DNA of 56,640 nucleotides. It comes from a virus. The stretch spans positions 1-56,640 of IMG/VR virus record IMGVR_UViG_3300008954_002004; one strand, 5' to 3'. A program made the position numbers and the translations under genes. The notes beneath the pieces were generated by a model, which did no database searches, had not been told where the DNA came from, and saw nothing but the letters and a program-made list of their open reading frames with translations. Shown here piece by piece: positions 1-7,872 of this stretch (position 1 is the stretch's first letter; each line of letters opens with the position of its first letter).

Positions 1-714
1 TATCTCTAACTGTAGTCCAGGATAATTAGGATCATCACTATGTGTTCCTTCTGATGCATTCAATATACCATGATGCATCCACACTCTTGCTTTTCCTTCC
101 TTAATAGTAGGTATTGCATGTTTTTTAAACGCGGCTGGATTTTCACGAGTGCCTGTTAATTCACCACGCTTCCAAGCTAAACGCCTTTCACCACCGCTCA
201 TTCCTTTAACCCAAGTAACATGCTCGCCAAAACAAGTAATATATTCATCTACTGTCAATTCAGGACCACATATCATTAATGCCATAGCAAATGCTTCTGG
301 AACCATACCTGACCCTGAAGGGAATTTTGGATTATTTTCATCCCCGTCGTTACGTATAGCCATAATAATATTAAGGTTCATTAAACCAACTGACTCATAA
401 TCAGCATAATTATAATCTACGTTTTCTTGTAAAAATGATACACCGTTACCACCATGTGATACCATAACATAATTGTCGTGTTGTTGTAGCTCATTGTGCC
501 ACTCATTAAACCCAGGAATATCTCTTGCTCCTGGTATATGTTTAATAGTAATGCCAGTATCTAAATACTTTTCAAGTTCTGTTGCTACAATCTGGGCCCA
601 AACGCTAGTTCCGCCACCTGGTTTTTGAGGCACGAGAAAAACATAGTTTGCCTCTTTTGCGAAAGACAATGTTGTAAACATTGTTAATACTACTGCTAAA
701 ATAAACTTCTTCAT
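1..714 (-). CDS. tctC: TctC-like substrate-binding protein of a tripartite tricarboxylate transporter (3' end outside window)
   Basis: The frame is open from an ATG at 714 to the window edge (238 codons, C-terminus missing). Residues 1-19 form a signal peptide (MKKF, then a hydrophobic stretch ending SFA), so the protein should act in the periplasm. The mature start (YVFLVPQKPGGGTSVWAQ) resembles the ligand-binding start of TctC/Bug solute-binding proteins. It lies 9 bp downstream of tctA on the same strand. TctC normally delivers carboxylates to the TctA/TctB membrane pair. The TctC assignment rests on this start and on the partner gene. Confidence 0.72.
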   Translation of the reverse strand, partial: MKKFILAVVLTMFTTLSFAKEANYVFLVPQKPGGGTSVWAQIVATELEKYLDTGITIKHIPGARDIPGFNEWHNELQQHDNYVMVSHGGNGVSFLQENVDYNYADYESVGLMNLNIIMAIRNDGDENNPKFPSGSGMVPEAFAMALMICGPELTVDEYITCFGEHVTWVKGMSGGERRLAWKRGELTGTRENPAAFKKHAIPTIKEGKARVWMHHGILNASEGTHSDDPNYPGLQLEI

Positions 715-723
715 TATATTCTC

Positions 724-2163
724 CTATGAATAATTGATTCTATTTTTACGAAATGCACCCCAGACAAATATGCCAATGGTTGCTGTCATAATAACTAAAA
801 ATATCGGTCTTGTAATTAAAGTATTAATATCATACAATGCTGTAATTTGATATGTTAATGCTTCTATTCTGGGTGCCAATATAAACCCAATTAGCAATGC
901 TGGGCGTGAAAACTTGTATTTCTTACAAGCTAAACCTAACACTGAACAAAATACGAATATAGCAAAATCTTCCCAACCTCCTGTATATTGCATACAAACC
1001 CATATCATTATCGCTACAAGTATTGGAAAATAATACTTGTAAGGAACATATGCTATACGAGCAATATACTGTGTGAGCAATAAACACATTACACCTACTA
1101 TTGCTGTTGCCCACATAAATCCAAATGTAAGTGAACTAAAAAACTTCTCATCATATGCTAAATCATATGTGCCAAGTTCAAAGTCCAAATACATAAACAG
1201 TGCCATTATAACTGCGGCAAAACTTGCGCCGGGTATACCAAATAACACTGTAGGTATCATAGATGTTGCTTTTTGTGCGTTGTTAGAACCCTCTGGCCCT
1301 ATAACGCCCTTAATGTTACCATTGCCAAACTCCTCCTTGGGGTTAGCGGCAACTGCGGCGCCATATGCCATCCAGTCTCCAATAGCACCACCCAATCCGG
1401 GTAGCACTCCTACAAACGCACCGATAAATCCTCCACGCAATCCAAGCCACTTATGTTTCCAAGTTGCTTTCATTCCATCTATTGTTTGTTTCCAATGATC
1501 TTTATTATCGCGTGGTGCTGTTTCTGCTCTATTTTTTAACCCACTAATTAACTCTGGTATAGCAAACAATCCTGCTACCATTGGAATTAACTGTATGCCG
1601 TCACCTAAATAACCCCAACCCAGAGTCCACCTATCTGAATTAGTATATGGATCAGTCCCCACCATTCCTAATATAATACCAATAGCAATCGCTACTAAAC
1701 TGCGTATCCATAAACTACTTGAGACAAATCCAACTGTTGCTAATGCTAATACCATAAATGCCCACAACTCTGGCACACCAAATATCATTAATAACTGTGT
1801 ATACCACGGCAGTAGAAAAAATACTAAACTGCCCCATAGTAACCCATTAATTGTTGATGTAGTAACTGCGGCACTAATTGCGTATGTTGCTTTGCCTTTT
1901 AATGCTAATGGGAAACCATCTACCATTGTGGCAGCCGCAGAGTTAGCACCTGGTATGCCTAATAGCACACCAGTATAAGTGTCACCTGTTGTGGATGCCG
2001 CTACAACTGCCATGCAGAATATAACGCCTAAGTAAGGGTCGCCGCCAAACAAGTGAATAAAAGAGAATATTGCAACGAGTCCTGTAGTCGCACCAGCACC
2101 GGGTATGATGCCGATTAATAGTCCATACAAAGTCCCGCCCAATAAAGCGATGATTTCATTCAT
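724..2163 (-). CDS. tctA: TctA-family large membrane subunit of a tripartite tricarboxylate transporter
   Basis: A 479-residue polytopic membrane protein. It has the TctA glycine-rich signatures near the N-terminus (IGIIPGAGATTG, about residues 18-29; LLGIPGANSAAATMVDGFPLA, about 67-87) and a second matching half (FVGVLPGLGGAIGDWMAYG; LFGIPGASFAAVIMA). The length is close to the family norm of about 500. TctA is the ion-coupled transport channel of TctABC systems. The small TctB subunit is absent between tctA and tctC here. A late-type octamer lies about 60 bp upstream, shared with the divergent methyltransferase gene. The substrate cannot be told from the sequence. Confidence 0.9.
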   Translation of the reverse strand: MNEIIALLGGTLYGLLIGIIPGAGATTGLVAIFSFIHLFGGDPYLGVIFCMAVVAASTTGDTYTGVLLGIPGANSAAATMVDGFPLALKGKATYAISAAVTTSTINGLLWGSLVFFLLPWYTQLLMIFGVPELWAFMVLALATVGFVSSSLWIRSLVAIAIGIILGMVGTDPYTNSDRWTLGWGYLGDGIQLIPMVAGLFAIPELISGLKNRAETAPRDNKDHWKQTIDGMKATWKHKWLGLRGGFIGAFVGVLPGLGGAIGDWMAYGAAVAANPKEEFGNGNIKGVIGPEGSNNAQKATSMIPTVLFGIPGASFAAVIMALFMYLDFELGTYDLAYDEKFFSSLTFGFMWATAIVGVMCLLLTQYIARIAYVPYKYYFPILVAIMIWVCMQYTGGWEDFAIFVFCSVLGLACKKYKFSRPALLIGFILAPRIEALTYQITALYDINTLITRPIFLVIMTATIGIFVWGAFRKNRINYS

Positions 2164-2224
2164 AAGGGTTTGTGTGTGTTAATGAACTTCCTGAGGAGCG
2201 TTATTAACACTTGGTAGGTAAAAG

Positions 2225-2236
2225 TATTTATAAATA
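2225..2236. promoter_or_regulatory. Palindromic divergent late-promoter element
   Basis: The 12-base palindrome TATTTATAAATA contains the T4 late octamer TATAAATA on both strands (plus 2229-2236, minus 2225-2232). It lies between the divergent genes tctA (-) and the methyltransferase at 2244 (+). On the plus strand the octamer is 7 nt from the ATG. One site could serve both directions. Confidence 0.6.
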
Positions 2237-2243
2237 TTTCTAC

Positions 2244-2912
2244 ATGGACTTATTTTATCGAAACAAACATCTAACTAAAAGATATTCTCCAGAAAGATAC
2301 AGAGATTTTATCAAAGATTTAACTGAATTGCATAAAATGTATAATCGTATTAATGCATTAAATCCGCAATTAGTTATAGACGTTGGGTGTGGACGTAATT
2401 ACAATAAGAATAGTATAAAAAACCTAATAGGGTTTGATGCTATGCCTTATCCGGAAGCAGACATACATTGCCCTATTTTAGAAGCACCCTTCAAACCATT
2501 ATCCGCAGATGCTATTATAGCATATAGTGTTTTACAAATGCTAAATGAAGAATATAAAATACAATGCTATGAAAAAATTATTAGTTGGGTAAAATACGAT
2601 GGTTTGTTAGAAATGAGAGCAAATATTTGGGATGATCAGGAATACTATGGGGAATTAGATGAATCTATAGATGCTATACATGGTTATACTAACAAGTTTA
2701 ATTTAGAGTATGTTGTTGAACCATGGATTAATACTTTATATAAAAAAGGAGACGACATTAAAGAGGTAAGTAAAAAATTAGGCATTACAAACGATAAAAT
2801 ATTTAGAGATACTCCTATAAAAAAATCATCTTTGGCATACCGATACCGCGGCAACTGGCCAACCGGACAACACAGACAAATATATTGGACTTGGAAAAAA
2901 CCTAATTCTTAG
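2244..2912 (+). CDS. Class I SAM-dependent methyltransferase-like protein
   Basis: The frame can be extended to a TTG at 2211, but the ATG at 2244 (MDLFYRNKHLT) is the better start because it follows a TATAAATA octamer. Motif I is visible (LVIDVGCGRN), followed by an acidic motif II region (LIGFDAMPY) and a post-motif III segment (AIIAYSVLQML). It resembles the convergent methyltransferase at 2902-3579 (DVGCG plus IKNLIGFD against INNLIGID), so the pair may be paralogues. The 3' ends overlap by 11 bp. The substrate is unknown. Confidence 0.72.
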   Translation: MDLFYRNKHLTKRYSPERYRDFIKDLTELHKMYNRINALNPQLVIDVGCGRNYNKNSIKNLIGFDAMPYPEADIHCPILEAPFKPLSADAIIAYSVLQMLNEEYKIQCYEKIISWVKYDGLLEMRANIWDDQEYYGELDESIDAIHGYTNKFNLEYVVEPWINTLYKKGDDIKEVSKKLGITNDKIFRDTPIKKSSLAYRYRGNWPTGQHRQIYWTWKKPNS

Positions 2913-3579
2913 ACCAAACAAAATATATTCTTTCTTTGGAATCGTTTCTTAAATCTAACACATTTACTTTTAAAAAGTCAGCACAGTTAATTATAAACGT
3001 TGGTGACCATTCGTAAAATGATATCCAATTGGATTCTATTGGAATATGCTTTAGTCCTGGATTTACTCTAAAGTATATTTTCCCACCAGGTGCTGTTAAT
3101 TTAACAATGTGCTCTAACTCTTTTAATATTTTATCAGTTGAGCCAAAGTTAATTGAACCCAAACACATAACTACATCAAATGTCTCACTAGGATGATAAT
3201 CTAAAATACTTACTTTAATATCTGCGTGATTATTGTATGGATCAATGCCTATTAAATTGTTTATGCTACTTTTAAACTCGTTATAGCCACAGCCAACATC
3301 CAACACACTACGTGGCCTTAAATTATTAATTTCATCTACTAATGCCAATCCACTATGTTTAAATTTTTTAGTGTCAGACTGCCATACTTTACTAAAGTAT
3401 TTTTCTAATACTCTGTCGTCAATTTTATCAACTAATTCGCCAGTATTAGTAAAACTAACATCCTCAACCCACACATTAAACATACCTTGTATAGATTGTC
3501 GTAGTTTGTGATCATCTCGTAAGATTTGAGGAGATGTTTTAAACATATCCTCTAATTTATTAAGTATTTTTAAATTCAT
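2902..3579 (-). CDS. Class I SAM-dependent methyltransferase
   Basis: A 225-residue protein with a clear Rossmann methyltransferase core in the middle: SVLDVGCGYN (motif I), NLIGIDPYN (motif II), FDVVMCLGSINFG (motif IV), then a GGKIYFRVNPG strand. The first 90 residues are unassigned and may bind the substrate. Its start overlaps the stop of the tryptophan dioxygenase gene by 4 bp (ATG over TGA/TAA), so the two are translationally coupled and probably act in one pathway. It converges with the methyltransferase-like gene at 2244. Confidence 0.78.
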   Translation of the reverse strand: MNLKILNKLEDMFKTSPQILRDDHKLRQSIQGMFNVWVEDVSFTNTGELVDKIDDRVLEKYFSKVWQSDTKKFKHSGLALVDEINNLRPRSVLDVGCGYNEFKSSINNLIGIDPYNNHADIKVSILDYHPSETFDVVMCLGSINFGSTDKILKELEHIVKLTAPGGKIYFRVNPGLKHIPIESNWISFYEWSPTFIINCADFLKVNVLDLRNDSKERIYFVWSKN

Positions 3580-4091
3580 TTATTCCACAAATTTTTATCG
3601 ATTGCTTGTTTTAAGTATTTTACTCCAGATGTGCCGCCAGTGCCAGGCTTATCTCCTATAATGCGCTCTACAGTTTTCATATGATTAAACTGCCATTTTT
3701 TAAATGCGTTCTCTACATCACATAATGCTTCACGTGGAAATAAACTTGTATTTGGACAACATTTGCTGGGTAAATCTTCTAATAGTTTTTTTACTTCTTT
3801 ATATTGTATTGATTCTTTGCCTGATGCTGAGCCTAATGTGCTTCTAAATCTTTCGTAATCTTTTGGGGTAAGTGTTGCTATAATGTCCCATAATGTATTT
3901 AAGTGATCAAATATTTTTACAATGCGTTTTAGATCCGGATTTGTATCGACGCTCAATTCACGTATTAATACTTTAAACCATAGTTCGGATGCTTGGTGTG
4001 CAACTATAAACATCAGTTCATTGCGATCTGATGTTATTGTGTTTTGTGAATTTAATACTGTATCTAAATCTAAATAATCGCCATAGTTCAT
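3576..4091 (-). CDS. kynA: Compact tryptophan 2,3-dioxygenase-like haem protein
   Basis: The frame can open at a GTG at 4100, but ATG 4091 (MNYGDYLDLD) matches the family start and overlaps the upstream stop as ATGA. Hallmarks: HQASELWFKVL with the catalytic-pocket His (about residue 32), ERFRSTLGSASG with the substrate carboxylate-binding Arg (about 83), WQFNHMKTVERIIG with the proximal haem His (about 137) and KPGTGGTSGVKYL with the GTGGxSG loop. The protein has 171 residues, against about 280-400 in cellular enzymes; the loss is internal, between the FR..LG and WxxxH motifs. TDO opens the indole ring to N-formylkynurenine. Retention of the key residues suggests activity, but the smaller pocket could change the substrate. 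Confidence 0.83.
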   Translation of the reverse strand: MNYGDYLDLDTVLNSQNTITSDRNELMFIVAHQASELWFKVLIRELSVDTNPDLKRIVKIFDHLNTLWDIIATLTPKDYERFRSTLGSASGKESIQYKEVKKLLEDLPSKCCPNTSLFPREALCDVENAFKKWQFNHMKTVERIIGDKPGTGGTSGVKYLKQAIDKNLWNK

Positions 4092-4723
4092 ATTACGCAC
4101 ACTTTGATATCTTCTGCCTTATAACTTTGATATACACCTGCTGTAGGACATTTTATATTTAACAAATTACACGTATCAAAACTGTCTATCGCATTAAATT
4201 TTGCTTTATTGACTGCCATAAATGCTTTAATGTTTTTATTCTGTAAAGCAATTTCAGCCTTCATTTTTTTCTCGTTTTCATACCACTCATAACTAGGATA
4301 TGTGATTTTAAACCCACCTGCTCTCATCCACCAATCAAAACATTTTTTATTTGATCTGTATGCTAAAACTATTTTACTGCTAGGCCATTCTGTTTTTATA
4401 TATTGTAAATTATGTGCTAACGTATGACTCTTAATAATTCTATATTTGTCTCTACGTAAAATACCACTAAATGCTTTATTGAATTCTGCTTCATTTTGTT
4501 TTTTGTTATGCTGATCTATGTTATTAAACCAATTGCCAAACTCCATACCCGGATCAAAATAAGAGCCACTATGTCTTGCTGGATAATCACTAAAACGTTC
4601 CCCACCTAAGTATTGACGATGTGGTGCGGCGTCTGTTTGGTCAATATCAACAGATTCGTATATATGAGAGGCAACACTACTCCAACGTGATCCTGGTGCT
4701 CCTACCAAGAAAATATAACTCAT
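4088..4723 (-). CDS. P-loop sulfotransferase-like protein
   Basis: The N-terminus MSYIFLVGAPGSRWSSVA looks like a PAPS-binding 5'-phosphosulfate loop after a first beta strand, and KIVLAYRSNKKCFDWWMRAGG looks like the 3'-phosphate region (usually RNP.D...S). It overlaps its neighbours by 4 bp on both sides, within a five-gene minus-strand operon with the TDO and methyltransferase. The family normally moves sulfate from PAPS to a hydroxyl or amine. The fold is inferred from two short motifs. Confidence 0.5.
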   Translation of the reverse strand: MSYIFLVGAPGSRWSSVASHIYESVDIDQTDAAPHRQYLGGERFSDYPARHSGSYFDPGMEFGNWFNNIDQHNKKQNEAEFNKAFSGILRRDKYRIIKSHTLAHNLQYIKTEWPSSKIVLAYRSNKKCFDWWMRAGGFKITYPSYEWYENEKKMKAEIALQNKNIKAFMAVNKAKFNAIDSFDTCNLLNIKCPTAGVYQSYKAEDIKVCVI

Positions 4724-5451
4724 ATGTTAAATTCATCCTTTATGCTTTGTGGTGTTACATACAACCACCTACTAATTAGAAGTTCGCAAACTTGTATTTG
4801 ATGTGCTGTCAATTCTCTACTGAGAATTTCTTCTAAATGTGTTTTCCAAGTATTTTTCCAAATTGATTCTATAGGAAATGTATTTAATTTATAATTATTT
4901 ATTATGTCTGTCATGTATATGTCTTTCTCAGTATTACCACTTACTTTTTCTTCTTGACACATACTAATAAATTTTTGAGGTGCTGTTACAAACACAGTAT
5001 GATTTCTACCAAATATTATATCTGTTTCAGCAATTAGTTGTGATGTGTCTATATCATAGACAGATGGATTATTGTCTTCAGGAACTTTCTTCCAAACATA
5101 ATTACAAAAATAATAACGTATTCTTGCTTCCATATCATACGTTGATGTTATTGTTGTATCACTAACTAATGTTCGCTGTAGTACTTTATGTGCTCGCTGT
5201 TCTAAAGCACTTATAGGTTTATCAATAATTGGATAAAAATAATTACACAATAACCCAATGTCTGGAGGAGTTATTTCTTTTGATTTCCATAAAGTTGAAT
5301 CATTTGCTAATGAAAGTGGAAAGCAATTTAAAGCATCTATAACATGTGATGGGGATTTAGCACCACGAAAGTCATGTGCTAATTGTAATAACCAAGCGAC
5401 TAAAAAGCCACCAGAGCCACCCTGGTAGCGCACTACAAACTTACGTTCCAT
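4720..5451 (-). CDS. P-loop sulfotransferase-like protein, paralogue of the 34.6 kb gene
   Basis: A 243-residue protein opening with KFVVRYQGGSGGFLVAWLL, a glycine-rich loop after a beta strand. The gene at 34594-35355 has the matching FYYPGTGGHIIGWLLGLAYD, and both share a DCFP/NCFP stretch near residue 45 and a C-terminal RW/RY(I)xVTP segment, so they are homologues. The function is not known; a sulfotransferase-like or kinase-like P-loop fold is an inference. The start lies 5 nt after a near-consensus late octamer (AATAAGTA) and has no Shine-Dalgarno sequence. Confidence 0.5.
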   Translation of the reverse strand: MERKFVVRYQGGSGGFLVAWLLQLAHDFRGAKSPSHVIDALNCFPLSLANDSTLWKSKEITPPDIGLLCNYFYPIIDKPISALEQRAHKVLQRTLVSDTTITSTYDMEARIRYYFCNYVWKKVPEDNNPSVYDIDTSQLIAETDIIFGRNHTVFVTAPQKFISMCQEEKVSGNTEKDIYMTDIINNYKLNTFPIESIWKNTWKTHLEEILSRELTAHQIQVCELLISRWLYVTPQSIKDEFNI

Positions 5452-5456
5452 TATAA

Positions 5457-5464
5457 TACTTATT
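5457..5464 (-). promoter_or_regulatory. Late-type octamer AATAAGTA, 5 nt from ATG
   Basis: Minus strand AATAAGTA-TTATA-ATG. It has one mismatch to the AATAAATA form used elsewhere in the window but the same spacing to the start codon at 5451. It would head the operon 5451 to 2902. Confidence 0.35.
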
Positions 5465-5476
5465 TGTTTTGGGTGT

Positions 5477-5495
5477 GGCCCTTAAAATAAGGGCC
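5477..5495 (-). terminator. Hairpin between operons
   Basis: A perfect 8-bp stem, GGCCCTTA/TAAGGGCC, with a 3-base AAA loop (plus-strand reading), just downstream of the coiled-coil gene on the minus strand. There is no clear U-tract, so it may be a weak terminator or an mRNA-stabilising or processing hairpin. Confidence 0.5.
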
Positions 5496-5502
5496 GTTAC
5501 CC

Positions 5503-5961
5503 TTAGCCTGATAGTGGATTATCGAGTGCTCGCTCAATTCGTTTTTGTATTGCTTCTTCAAAGTCTTTAAGCATTTCTTTGATTTCTTTCTTTTGCTCTT
5601 TCATCCGCTTCTCTACATCACTGATAGCATCATAAGCATCATTGAGATCATCTCGGCCGTCATTTTTGTTATCTCTAATATCAGAACGCACTCGTTCCAT
5701 TTTAGTTTCTAACTCTGCTAAACGTCCTTCTAATAAAGTGGTATCAAGTTGCATAACTGCTTCCATCCTTGTTTCCAATGCTGATAACATACCTATGGTA
5801 TCTTTTTTCCACTCTACTAGTTGTTGTATTTGACTGCCGTATCCATCAGTAGCATTTAGACGCGAGTTAAACTCACCCCACGCATAAAAACCACCTCCTA
5901 TTGCGGCAACCACGCCCACTAATGCGGCATATGTTGATAGTTTATCTATTACTCCTGCCAT
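5503..5961 (-). CDS. Membrane-anchored coiled-coil protein
   Basis: Start taken at ATG 5961 (MAGVIDKLSTYAALV), with GGAG 8 nt upstream, rather than the 5970 extension. Residues 8-28 form one transmembrane helix (AALVGVVAAIGGGFYAW). The rest is highly charged with heptad character (LEGRLAELETKMERVRS, then many Lys/Glu/Asp), typical of a long coiled coil. No enzyme motif is seen. The anchor plus coiled coil, next to another tiny membrane peptide, would suit a lysis accessory or membrane-tether role, but that is a guess from architecture. Confidence 0.7.
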   Translation of the reverse strand: MAGVIDKLSTYAALVGVVAAIGGGFYAWGEFNSRLNATDGYGSQIQQLVEWKKDTIGMLSALETRMEAVMQLDTTLLEGRLAELETKMERVRSDIRDNKNDGRDDLNDAYDAISDVEKRMKEQKKEIKEMLKDFEEAIQKRIERALDNPLSG

Positions 5962-5962
5962 A

Positions 5963-6049
5963 TTATACACTCCATACGAATGTTAATGTCGCGGCTACAA
6001 TAAAGCCTAGGACAAAATATAAACTATGATATTTTCTATGTTCGAACAT
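5963..6049 (-). CDS. Tiny single-span membrane peptide (28 aa)
   Basis: ATG 6049 is preceded by a strong GGGAG at 6 nt spacing and the frame runs to a TAA at 5963. The peptide starts MFEHRKYHSLYF and continues as one hydrophobic helix (VLGFIVAATLTFVW). It fills the gap between the genes at 6052 and 5961 exactly (2 bp on the upstream side, 1 bp on the downstream side). The good ribosome site, fit and helix support a real gene. A holin-like or small regulatory membrane protein is possible. Confidence 0.6.
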   Translation of the reverse strand: MFEHRKYHSLYFVLGFIVAATLTFVWSV

Positions 6050-6051
6050 AA

Positions 6052-7872
6052 TTATCTCCCGTATTGTTCATCGACCATTTCGTTCCATCGTTGATCTTGC
6101 GCGGCGGAATAGTATTCCGCAAATGGATCAGGCAAATGCTGATCCGGGTACATCTGTTCTGACTCATACCAATTGGCGGCGTCCGGAACTCTCGCCTCTG
6201 TGTATTCATCATAGTCACTACCTGCGGCAATAGCGTTCATCAGGGCAATTTGCGTAGCCTGAGCCAACCCTGTGTAATAATTTCCTTGGAAACGTTCCAT
6301 AACCCTTATTGCCACTTGCGTTGCAATTTGTCTGCGTCTATCTTGTGCAGATTTTGCTTTAGCAACCGCAGTTGGCCGTTCTGACGGTTCGGCCTCCTGC
6401 TCTGGTTGCTCTTCAGTCTCGCTCTCAACTGATTCTGTCTCTGTTTCTTCTGTTTGTTCTGGTTCCGGCTCTGTTTCAGTCTCAACTTCTACTTCAGTCT
6501 CTGTTTCTACTTCAACCTCAGTTTCTGTCTCAACCTCTACCTCTACTTCTGTTTCAGTTTCCACTTCAACCTCTGTCTCAGTTTCCACCTCAACCTCTAC
6601 CTCAACTTCTACCTCTACTTCTACTTCTATTTCAGGTGTTGCTTCTATTTCTACTTCAAGTGCTGTTTCAATTTCTGTTTCAACTTCTACTATAGTTGTT
6701 TCTACAGTTTCAACTTCAATTGCTGTGTCTGTAGTTGTATCAACAGTAGTCTCTACTTGCACTACTTCAATTTCTGGCACCTCAATTTCAGTTGTCATAT
6801 CTAAATCACTTAAATCAATTGTAAAAGTCTCTACAACAGTGCCTGCTGAATCAGTAATTTCTACTTCAACCTCTGCTATGTCTGTTAATGCTGTAACATC
6901 AGGCATTTCAATTTCTGTTTCAACAGTAGTTGTAACATCAGAGTCAGGTATTTCTATTTCACGAGTAATAGTTCTTTCTACTTCATACTCATATTGTTCT
7001 TCTACCCAACGTGTTTTAGTTTCCATAACTTGGCTTTCTATAATACTTGTTACTTGTTCCTCTACATAGGATGTTACTAGTGTTGTTATGGCTTCTGTTG
7101 TTGTGACAATATGATCATATGCAACTGTTATGGATGGATCTCGCATTTTAGGACCATAATATCCTGCCCAATAACCTTTGTCCTTACCTGTAAAAATTAA
7201 TTGGGCATACAATTCTGTTACAGCTGCCCATGTCGGGCCCGTACCATCGCCATGACCTACAGTATATGTTTTAGTCATTGTTTGCCAATCGTGTGGTGTA
7301 TCATCACCGGACAGATGGTCTGTTGCTATTACCACGCCCCTTTGATCCTTTAATTTTAATGTCATTGTCCAATCATCTACATAGTATGAACCATAACTAC
7401 CACCGCAATGCCCACCTATTTTTTGCGGACAATTATTCCATATTTCAGCACCATATGTTATTGTAAAATTGTTTGCCAAAGGCAAATATGCTGATAAGTC
7501 AATCCAAGGACTAGTTGTGGTTGTCCAATAGTATGTTGCTCTGTAAAGATCATTAGTGCCATCACCATCAGTATCTTGACACCCAACTGTGGTAGTCCAA
7601 GTCCCGCCACATACACCTGCCATTAAATCAGCACTCACTACTGTTTCTGTAGATGATGTTGTATTAGTAGTCACAACTTCTTCAGTCACAGTATTAACTA
7701 CTGTTTCCGTAACAGTTGTGTAGATAGTAACCTCTTCCTCATACTCCTCTTCAACCAGACGAGTACCAGTTTCTATTTCTATAACAGTTTCAGTTACTAT
7801 TATTGTTTCAGCATTAGAGAAGGAACAGAAGCAAAATAGCAATGCCGCCGCCAAGTAAAGTTTTCTCTTCAC
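6052..7872 (-). CDS. Secreted Glu/Val/Thr-repeat protein
   Basis: Starts at a GTG (7872) inside the previous gene, 59 bp before its stop, with GGGAG nearby. Residues 1-21 are a signal peptide (MKRKLYLAAALLFCFCSFSNA). Residues about 85-250 form a Trp/Tyr/Gly-rich globular region with several Cys. Residues about 330-490 are a long run of alternating acidic and beta-branched residues (EVEVEVETETE-type repeats). The last 110 residues are helical (RQIATQVAIRVMERF) and end in an Asp/Tyr-rich tail. The beta-strand-prone acidic repeat suggests an extended fibrous or cation-binding surface protein. No known family is recognised. Confidence 0.75.
   Translation of the reverse strand: MKRKLYLAAALLFCFCSFSNAETIIVTETVIEIETGTRLVEEEYEEEVTIYTTVTETVVNTVTEEVVTTNTTSSTETVVSADLMAGVCGGTWTTTVGCQDTDGDGTNDLYRATYYWTTTTSPWIDLSAYLPLANNFTITYGAEIWNNCPQKIGGHCGGSYGSYYVDDWTMTLKLKDQRGVVIATDHLSGDDTPHDWQTMTKTYTVGHGDGTGPTWAAVTELYAQLIFTGKDKGYWAGYYGPKMRDPSITVAYDHIVTTTEAITTLVTSYVEEQVTSIIESQVMETKTRWVEEQYEYEVERTITREIEIPDSDVTTTVETEIEMPDVTALTDIAEVEVEITDSAGTVVETFTIDLSDLDMTTEIEVPEIEVVQVETTVDTTTDTAIEVETVETTIVEVETEIETALEVEIEATPEIEVEVEVEVEVEVEVETETEVEVETETEVEVEVETETEVEVETETEVEVETETEPEPEQTEETETESVESETEEQPEQEAEPSERPTAVAKAKSAQDRRRQIATQVAIRVMERFQGNYYTGLAQATQIALMNAIAAGSDYDEYTEARVPDAANWYESEQMYPDQHLPDPFAEYYSAAQDQRWNEMVDEQYGR
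6470..6800 (-). repeat. Coding repeat of short EV/ET units
   Basis: Near-tandem 6-bp-scale repeats (plus strand TCAACTTCTACC and TCTGTTTCA variants) encode runs of Glu-Val and Glu-Thr in the secreted protein at 6052-7872. The pattern is period 2 at protein level and imperfect at DNA level, so slippage and copy-number change are likely. Confidence 0.8.

Noticed and set aside
2211-2243. TTG-started N-terminal extension of the methyltransferase
   Set aside because: The extension reads through the TATAAATA element; ATG 2244 is more plausible.
6470-6800. Possible CRISPR-like array
   Set aside because: The repeats are in-frame 6-bp coding units without spacers.
6372-7069. Several plus-strand frames rich in Phe/Leu/Ser
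   Set aside because: Antisense of the EV/ET repeat; low complexity keeps all frames open.
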